From Duganella lactea (lineage in GTDB: Bacteria; Pseudomonadota; Gammaproteobacteria; Burkholderiales; Burkholderiaceae_D): a stretch of DNA of 35,372 nt. The translations under genes and the position numbers were made by a program. The stretch is from contig NZ_WWCP01000045.1 of assembly GCF_009857505.1 (NCBI RefSeq), positions 1 to 35,372 of the forward strand, in the 5' to 3' direction. Of the stretch, positions 30,621-35,372 are shown one piece after another; the stretch's first letter is position 1; each line of letters opens with the position of its first letter. The notes beneath the pieces are model-generated. The model was not told the origin of the DNA. It made no database searches and worked only from the letters and a program-made list of their open reading frames with translations.

Positions 30621-31644
30621 TCTCATCCCCGATTTATCAACGGCTACAGGCTGGATGCCGATTGCCTTTTTGGCCGTCATGGGCCTGGCCATGCTCGCCT
30701 ACGTTATCCTGGACGGCTATGATCTCGGGGTCGGCATGCTGATGCAGCGTGGCAGCGATCAACATAAGGACACGATGATTGCAACCATCGGCCCATTCTG
30801 GGATGCCAACGAGACCTGGTTGGTGTTGGGTGTCGGCATTCTATTAACGGTGTTTCCAATGGCACATGGATTCATCCTCGGCCAGCTCTATCTGCCGGTT
30901 GCCGTCATGCTGGTCGGCTTGGTGCTGCGCGGCGTCGCCTTTGACTTTCGGGTGAAAGCTCACGCCGGCCACAAGCCACTGTGGAATCGGCTGTTCTTTA
31001 TCGGTTCGCTGATGGCTGGCTGGTCACAAGGCTATATGCTCGGCGCACTGATCAGCGGCTTTGCCGAAGGCTGGGGGGCCACGCTGTTCAATACCTTGGT
31101 CGGCTACACGCTGGTCACGGCGTACTGTTTGCTGGGTGCCGGTTGGCTGATCATCAAGACGGAAGGCGAACTACAACTCAGGGCAGTTGCCTGGGCCCGA
31201 CGCAGTCTGTTGCTGGCGGCCCTGGGTATCGTCGCCATATCGATCATGACACCCTTCGTCAGCCATACCATTTTCGCCAAGTGGTTTGCGTTGCCCAATG
31301 TGGTGTTGCTGATGCCAATTCCGATCGCAACGGCGGTGTTAGTCTGGATCATCTGGCGCAGCCTGGCACGACTGCCGGTGAGACTATCCCAAGGCAACGA
31401 GTATGGCGCCTGGGTGCCGTTTGGATCGACGGCAGGCATTTTCTTCCTGGCGTTCTACGGCCTCGCTTACAGCCTGTTTCCCTGGCTGGTGATCGAAAAA
31501 ATCACAATATGGGAGGCTGCCACTTCACCGGAGGCAATGGGCGTGATCTTGGTCGGCGCCGTGACGGTATTGCCTATGATTATTTGCTACACAATTTTTT
31601 CCTACCGTGTTTTCTGGGGTAAGAGCACCGCGTTGAAGTACTAA
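30613..31644 (+). CDS. cydB: Cytochrome bd-type quinol oxidase subunit II (CydB/CioB)
   Basis: GTG 30613 with AAGGAAAG upstream gives 343 residues; the frame is open to 30580. Carries the diagnostic LDGYDLGVG near the N-terminus and nine or so membrane helices. Subunit II stabilises the oxidase and has no haem of its own in CIO types. Overlap with cydA shows coupled translation. I saw no cydX or cydDC in the window. Confidence 0.95.
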   Translation: MVNLIPDLSTATGWMPIAFLAVMGLAMLAYVILDGYDLGVGMLMQRGSDQHKDTMIATIGPFWDANETWLVLGVGILLTVFPMAHGFILGQLYLPVAVMLVGLVLRGVAFDFRVKAHAGHKPLWNRLFFIGSLMAGWSQGYMLGALISGFAEGWGATLFNTLVGYTLVTAYCLLGAGWLIIKTEGELQLRAVAWARRSLLLAALGIVAISIMTPFVSHTIFAKWFALPNVVLLMPIPIATAVLVWIIWRSLARLPVRLSQGNEYGAWVPFGSTAGIFFLAFYGLAYSLFPWLVIEKITIWEAATSPEAMGVILVGAVTVLPMIICYTIFSYRVFWGKSTALKY

Positions 31645-31660
31645 ATTAGCGGCGAAGTCG

Positions 31661-31694
31661 TTGCCAGCGCTTGCGGTTGCGCAGCCGCTGGCAA
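31661..31694. terminator. Stem-loop after cydB
   Basis: TTGCCAGCG / CGCTGGCAA, a perfect nine-base stem with a 16-base loop, 17 bases after the cydB stop and 16 bases beyond the end of the convergent hxlR-type gene. No T-run, so possibly a bidirectional or factor-assisted terminator. Confidence 0.4.
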
Positions 31695-31709
31695 CTAAGG
31701 TCAAACAGC

Positions 31710-32141
31710 TTACTTCTTTGGTGGCGGCGCAGAGCGGGGCGTTGATGGCTCCCAATTGGTTGGGTAAGCTGGCGAAACCATGCACGAGATTGGATGCGTC
31801 TCAGGCGATGGCGAGGCCGGACGGTGCGGTAACGCATCGCCCCATTTGCTCATAGCTTCGAGCACCTCGCGCAGCGCTTCCCCCAGCGGGGTCAGCGTGT
31901 ATACCACGCGCGGGGGTATTTCGGCGTATGCGGTGCGGATGACTAGGCCATTGCGTTCGAATCCGCGCAGGCGGTGCGTCAAGGTGTGAGCGCTGATGCC
32001 TGGCAGCGCTTGCCGCAGTTGCGTGAAGCGCGCCGGGCCACGTAGTAGCTCACGCACAATCAGCGTCGCCCAAGGGCCGTCCAGCAACGTTAAAAACCGT
32101 GCCACGCCGCAGCATGCTGGCTTGTCTTCTACCATGTCCAT
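31710..32141 (-). CDS. HxlR-family transcriptional regulator
   Basis: A 143-residue winged-helix protein: CCGVARFLTLLDGPWATLIV near the N-terminus with the conserved cysteine, then LRGPARFTQLRQALPGISAHTL, LTHRLRGFERNGLVIR and a wing PPRVVYTLTPLGEAL. HxlR proteins sense electrophiles or quinones and often repress a divergent reductase. Here the divergent gene is an NmrA-like oxidoreductase, so the 101-base gap between them probably holds the shared control site (TGCA-TTAG-TGCA near 32172-32183 is one candidate). Confidence 0.9.
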   Translation of the reverse strand: MDMVEDKPACCGVARFLTLLDGPWATLIVRELLRGPARFTQLRQALPGISAHTLTHRLRGFERNGLVIRTAYAEIPPRVVYTLTPLGEALREVLEAMSKWGDALPHRPASPSPETHPISCMVSPAYPTNWEPSTPRSAPPPKK

Positions 32142-32242
32142 TTCTCCAACAAAATATCTTCTACATCTGCATTAGTGCATTTGACGTAACCGGTGTTGTA
32201 TCCGGAAGATGGCTGTTCCGTAGTTCAACCAAAAGGAATCTC

Positions 32243-33103
32243 ATGACATTCATCATTCACGGCGCCACGGGCGCACAGGGTGGACCACTGATCAAGCGCC
32301 TGCTCGCCACCGGCAAGCCGGCCCTGGCGGCGGTACGCAATGCCGCGTCCGCCAATGGCATGCCCGCCGTGGCTGTCGACAACGCATCGGTGGACTCGCT
32401 GGTGGCCGCCTACAGGCACGCCGAAGGGGTTTTCTTCCATCTGCCGCTGGCGGCCGAGACGGAGCGCGTGCAATACGCACGTAATTTCGCCCAAGCCATC
32501 GCACTGGCGAGGCCGGCGCGCATAATCATCTCGACCAGTGGCAACGTGGTTGACGAGCCGGGTTCGCCGATCCAGGTGCCTGACGACAGCGCCGTCGCCG
32601 TGCTGCTGCGCGAAGTAGCACGCACTGGCGTCAGCTGCGCAGTGGTGGCGCCGCGCCTGTATCTGGAAAACCTGTTGCTGCCGATCCAATTCGACGCTAT
32701 CAAGGCCGAAGGCGTGCTGCGTTATCCGCTGCGGTCCGACTACCAGGTCTCGTGGAGCTCTCATCTCGATGTGGCGGAGGTTGTAGAAAGTTTGCTGGCA
32801 GATCCCACCATCACAGGTATCGTCGGACTCGGCCACGAGCCCGGCCTAGCCGGCAGCGACTTGGCGGCAGGATTCGCGCAGCATCTCGGCATGCCGGTAC
32901 GCTACGAAGCCATCAGCCCAGAAGCGTTCGGCGTCATGCTGACCCCGTTGTTCGGCGCCGGGCCGGCGGCGGGCGTCGTCGCCGGCTATCAGGCCAAGGC
33001 GCAAACCAAGGCATGCGTAATCGCCAACGCGACAAGCGCCCAGAGCTTGCTGGGACTGCAGCCGCGTTCGGTGCAGCATTGGCTGGCCGACGTACTGGGC
33101 TAA
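32243..33103 (+). CDS. NmrA-like NAD(P)H-binding oxidoreductase
   Basis: ATG 32243 has AAAGGAA upstream. The 286-residue protein is an atypical short-chain dehydrogenase with the Rossmann start FIIHGATGAQGGPLIKRLLA (GxTGxxG) and no obvious Tyr-x3-Lys pair, as in NmrA/HSCARG/quinone-reductase QorB-like proteins. It probably reduces quinones or senses the NADPH state. Its divergent HxlR neighbour is the likely regulator. It converges with the next gene, four bases apart. Confidence 0.85.
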   Translation: MTFIIHGATGAQGGPLIKRLLATGKPALAAVRNAASANGMPAVAVDNASVDSLVAAYRHAEGVFFHLPLAAETERVQYARNFAQAIALARPARIIISTSGNVVDEPGSPIQVPDDSAVAVLLREVARTGVSCAVVAPRLYLENLLLPIQFDAIKAEGVLRYPLRSDYQVSWSSHLDVAEVVESLLADPTITGIVGLGHEPGLAGSDLAAGFAQHLGMPVRYEAISPEAFGVMLTPLFGAGPAAGVVAGYQAKAQTKACVIANATSAQSLLGLQPRSVQHWLADVLG

Positions 33104-33107
33104 GCTA

Positions 33108-34049
33108 TCATCGGCGCGACTGAAAGTTGCGCCGATAGTCGTGCGGACTGGTACCAACCAGTTTGGTGAAGCAGGCGCGGAATGTCGCGCTGGAACCAAA
33201 GCCGCTGGCGTCGCCCACTTGCTGAATCGACAGCATGCTGGTTTCCAGCAGCGCCTGAGCGTGCCGCACGCGCGCCCCCAGCAGCCATTGCAGCGGTGAG
33301 GTGCCAGTCTGCTGCATAAAGCGTCGGCTCAGCGTGCGCTTGCTGAGCGCCGCTTGGGCGGCAATCTGCTCCAGGGTCAAAGCACGATGCAACTGCGACG
33401 CCATCCACTTGAGCACCGGTTGCAGCGCCAGCGACGAGGTCGGCTCGGCATGGATGATGAATTGCGCCTGGCCGCCGCTGCGCTCAAGCGGCATCACCGC
33501 CTCGCGTGCGGCATCGGCCGCAACGGCGGCGCCGTAATCGCATCGCACCAAGTGCAAGCACAGGTCCAAACCCGCCGCCGCGCCGGCTGAGGTCAACAGT
33601 TTGCCATTGTCAATGAACAGCACGTTGGGGTCGACGCTGATGTCTGGAAAGCGCTGTGATAATTTTTCTGCCTGCTTCCAGTGGGTGGTTGCACGCCTTC
33701 CTGCGAGCACGCCGCTGGCGGCCAGCAGAAAGGCGCCGCTGCAAATCGAAGCGATGCGTGCGCCGTCTTCGGCTGCCGTCCTGATGGCGGCAAGCACTGC
33801 CTCAGACACTGGCGCGTCAACGTCGTCAATGCCAGGAATAATCACGGTGTCGGCGCCGCGCGCATGGCTCAACCGCCAGCGTGTGTGTAAATCGAAATGC
33901 CTTGCAGCCACCGAAGGCGCCTCGCCACACACCTTGACCTCATAGGGCACGGCTAAGCCAGGTACACGCACCCTGCTCAACACATCGCAAGCGGTGGACA
34001 GATCGAAAGGAATGACGCCGTGTGGGGCCAGAATCGCAATTTTGTGCAT
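33108..34049 (-). CDS. DJ-1/PfpI-domain AraC-family regulator (GlxA/FtrA-like)
   Basis: A 313-residue transcription factor. Residues 1-185 form a class-I glutamine-amidotransferase-like domain with the nucleophile-elbow cysteine C103 (SICSGAFLLAASG); residues about 215-310 hold two AraC helix-turn-helix motifs (LTLEQIAAQAALSKRTLSRR and SIQQVGDASGFGSSATFRAC). Such proteins respond to small metabolites or aldehydes and activate nearby genes. Target genes cannot be read here; the convergent NmrA-like gene or something outside the window is possible. Confidence 0.9.
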   Translation of the reverse strand: MHKIAILAPHGVIPFDLSTACDVLSRVRVPGLAVPYEVKVCGEAPSVAARHFDLHTRWRLSHARGADTVIIPGIDDVDAPVSEAVLAAIRTAAEDGARIASICSGAFLLAASGVLAGRRATTHWKQAEKLSQRFPDISVDPNVLFIDNGKLLTSAGAAAGLDLCLHLVRCDYGAAVAADAAREAVMPLERSGGQAQFIIHAEPTSSLALQPVLKWMASQLHRALTLEQIAAQAALSKRTLSRRFMQQTGTSPLQWLLGARVRHAQALLETSMLSIQQVGDASGFGSSATFRACFTKLVGTSPHDYRRNFQSRR

Positions 34050-34394
34050 GGCCTAATTATAGCGACAGTATGAATTATCGCCAGTTACTAGCATGCGATG
34101 GCACAAAGCTGGCGAAGAATGACAATATATTCGATTTTCTTGTGGCATCTTTGATCAATCGCAGAGATCGATTTTCTAAAAAAAATTGAAAGGCATGCGC
34201 GGCTGGACCTGACACATAGCTGGGTGTATCGCGCCGGCGATGCTGGCGCCGTTGAGGTTCAACTTGCTTTACGTAATGCGTTGGCCCAGCGCTACTTCGT
34301 GTCCAGCAATCTCCACGTTTCGCGCTGGATCATGCCTGCTCAGGGGGCGCAACGCCAGTCTGACGGCGACTTACCTCTTTTAATTTCGGCTAGA
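34050..34394. other. Intergenic region with a coding remnant
   Basis: No intact gene. The forward frame 34224-34421 reads YRAGDAGAVEVQLALRNALA then RYFVSSNLHVSRWIMPAQG, which looks like former coding sequence of unknown family. The left part (34050-34190) is AT-rich and probably carries the promoter of the leftward AraC-type gene. Confidence 0.35.
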
Positions 34395-34874
34395 TCAATG
34401 CGCTTTGCCACCGTGGCCTGAATGTGCTTCCCCGACAGGGGAAGCATTCAGCGGCCGCGCGGGCGCATCCACCTTGACCGTCTGCCGCTTGCCGTCCGCC
34501 GCTTCAAACTCCAGCGTCAAGGGGACGATATCGCCGACCTTCACTTGCTGCGTCAACTTCAGCAGCATGATGTGATAGCCACCTGGCTTCAGCTCGACCG
34601 TCTTGCCGGCGCCGATCTCAATCGCCGGTATCTGACGCATCGTCATCACATCGTTTTGCATCGCCATCTCGTGGACTTCAACCGTCGGCGTCAATGGCGA
34701 GCTAGCAGCAACCAACCGTACCGGGCTGGGGGAATGCACTTGCATAAAAGCGCCGGTGGCGTTTTGTTGCACCACAGTCGCGCGCACCCAAGCCTGCTTG
34801 ACCGTGACCTGGGCTTGGGCTGTGGCAGCCAGTAAACAGGCCGCAACTATAACGAAATGCTTGATAGAACTCAT
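34395..34874 (-). CDS. PCuAC-family periplasmic copper chaperone
   Basis: A 159-residue protein with a signal peptide (MSSIKHFVIVAACLLAATAQA). The Cu(I) site is exact: H68-x10-M79-x21-H101-x-M103, the motif of the family. It carries copper in the periplasm, usually to cytochrome oxidase or within a TonB-linked uptake system. The C-terminus is extended by a His/Gly tail (HSGHGGKAH). It lies 131 bases downstream of the truncated TonB receptor on the same strand, a common copper-uptake order. An inverted repeat GCTTCCCC-GACA-GGGGAAGC (34426-34445) sits inside its last codons. Confidence 0.92.
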   Translation of the reverse strand: MSSIKHFVIVAACLLAATAQAQVTVKQAWVRATVVQQNATGAFMQVHSPSPVRLVAASSPLTPTVEVHEMAMQNDVMTMRQIPAIEIGAGKTVELKPGGYHIMLLKLTQQVKVGDIVPLTLEFEAADGKRQTVKVDAPARPLNASPVGEAHSGHGGKAH

Positions 34875-35005
34875 ACTGATCTCCTTTGAGGTTAGTGGTG
34901 GATTATCATTTCAAACGATGCTGTCCAGCACCGGAAAGGTCGAATCTGTGTTTTCAGCCTCGATCATGACGATGCTGGACATTAAACAAACTATGTCCCT
35001 CAATC

Positions 35006-35300
35006 TTAGAAATGCATATTCAACGCCACATAAGCTGAACGGGGTTGTACCGGCATTACCACCGGGAAGGCAAAATACTGATAGGTGTCGAATACCTTGC
35101 GTCCAGCCAGGTTGACGGCCGACAGCGACAGCGTGTAGCGGCCAATGTCGTAGGATGCCTGGGCATCCACCATTGCGTAACCCGGTACCGACACAGAATT
35201 GGGCAGCGTCAGTTCGCGGGCGCTGAACGCACTGACCCCTGCGCCAGAGCTATAGTCGAATCTGGTGTACGGGCTGAAATCTGCAGGCGGGGATGAGGCG
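35006..35300 (-). pseudogene. TonB-dependent receptor, C-terminal barrel only
   Basis: From about 35300 the reverse strand reads PPADFSPYTRFDYSSGAGVS and ends with LSLSAVNLAGRKVFDTYQYF and the final strand YVALNMHF, with the terminal Phe of outer-membrane barrels. Only about 95 residues remain; the upstream part is cut by another element starting near 35301. With the PCuAC gene downstream it was probably a copper or metallophore receptor. Whether the rest of the gene exists beyond the insertion is outside the window. Confidence 0.8.
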
Positions 35301-35372
35301 GTGGAGATTTTGTTGGAAAATTTGATTGTCGAGATCAAAACCAACCAACAGAGGAAACTCCACCATGACGAA
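35301..35372 (+). mobile_element. Left end of an insertion element, unidentified
   Basis: Sequence from about GGTGGAGATTTTGTTGG onward interrupts the TonB receptor. It leads to GAGGA (35351) and an ATG at 35365 followed by ACGAA, the probable start of a transposase that continues past the window. GGTGGAG near the end is matched inverted by CTCCACC just before the ATG. Too little is present to name the family. Confidence 0.5.

Noticed and set aside
1..35372. tRNA, rRNA, CRISPR arrays and riboswitches
   Set aside because: None could be recognised by eye anywhere in the window.

Overview
The window looks like accessory DNA from a betaproteobacterium, most likely Burkholderiales and possibly Oxalobacteraceae (Janthinobacterium, Massilia or Duganella type). 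This is inferred from GC-rich resident genes, DUF2946 and PCuAC copper genes, a CIO-type bd oxidase and the IS5 and Tn4651-like Tn3 elements; it is not proven. No rRNA, tRNA or CRISPR array was seen. The native GC-rich genes alternate with AT-richer islands, and almost every border carries a mobile-element trace.

Layout. 1-126: 5' end of an IS5-family element. 202-2546: two lower-GC flavin monooxygenases, one PobA-like. 2588-2835: a truncated gene tail coupled to a 29-residue membrane peptide. 2832-8892: a TonB-dependent receptor with a clear promoter and two matching inverted repeats, then a tightly overlapping ABC exporter-type operon (ATPase plus two ABC-2/DUF3526-like permeases). 8900-10985: gene debris, a small membrane protein and a decayed IS5 element. 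11022-12168: an AT-rich pair that reads as an M15-type peptidoglycan peptidase without signal peptide followed by a secreted small protein, a good effector/immunity candidate. 12327-14531: debris, two strong palindromes and a small repeated protein family. 14532-15767: an intact IS5-family element.

16328-26621 is the centrepiece. A KfrA/TnpT-like coiled-coil protein diverges from an operon of an Abi_C (HEPN-like) protein, a TnpS-like tyrosine recombinase and an unrecognised 455-residue protein with a PD-(D/E)xK-like motif. A recombinase-type core site lies in the divergent gap. Next come an XRE/AbiEii-type toxin-antitoxin pair and a DUF4238 gene broken by an in-frame stop, then a Tn4651-like Tn3 transposase. 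The transposase and a stray fragment of a second transposase sit between two roughly 90-bp inverted repeats that I aligned by hand. The grouping suggests defence-type genes captured in, or beside, the resolution module of a Tn3-family transposon.

26740-35372 has a copper and respiration theme: two DUF2946 genes, a PepSY remnant, a secreted alpha/beta hydrolase, cytochrome bd oxidase (CydAB), a divergent HxlR regulator/NmrA-like pair, a DJ-1/AraC regulator, a PCuAC copper chaperone and the 3' end of a TonB receptor cut by another insertion element at the right edge. All functional statements rest on motif reading by eye; no database search was run.
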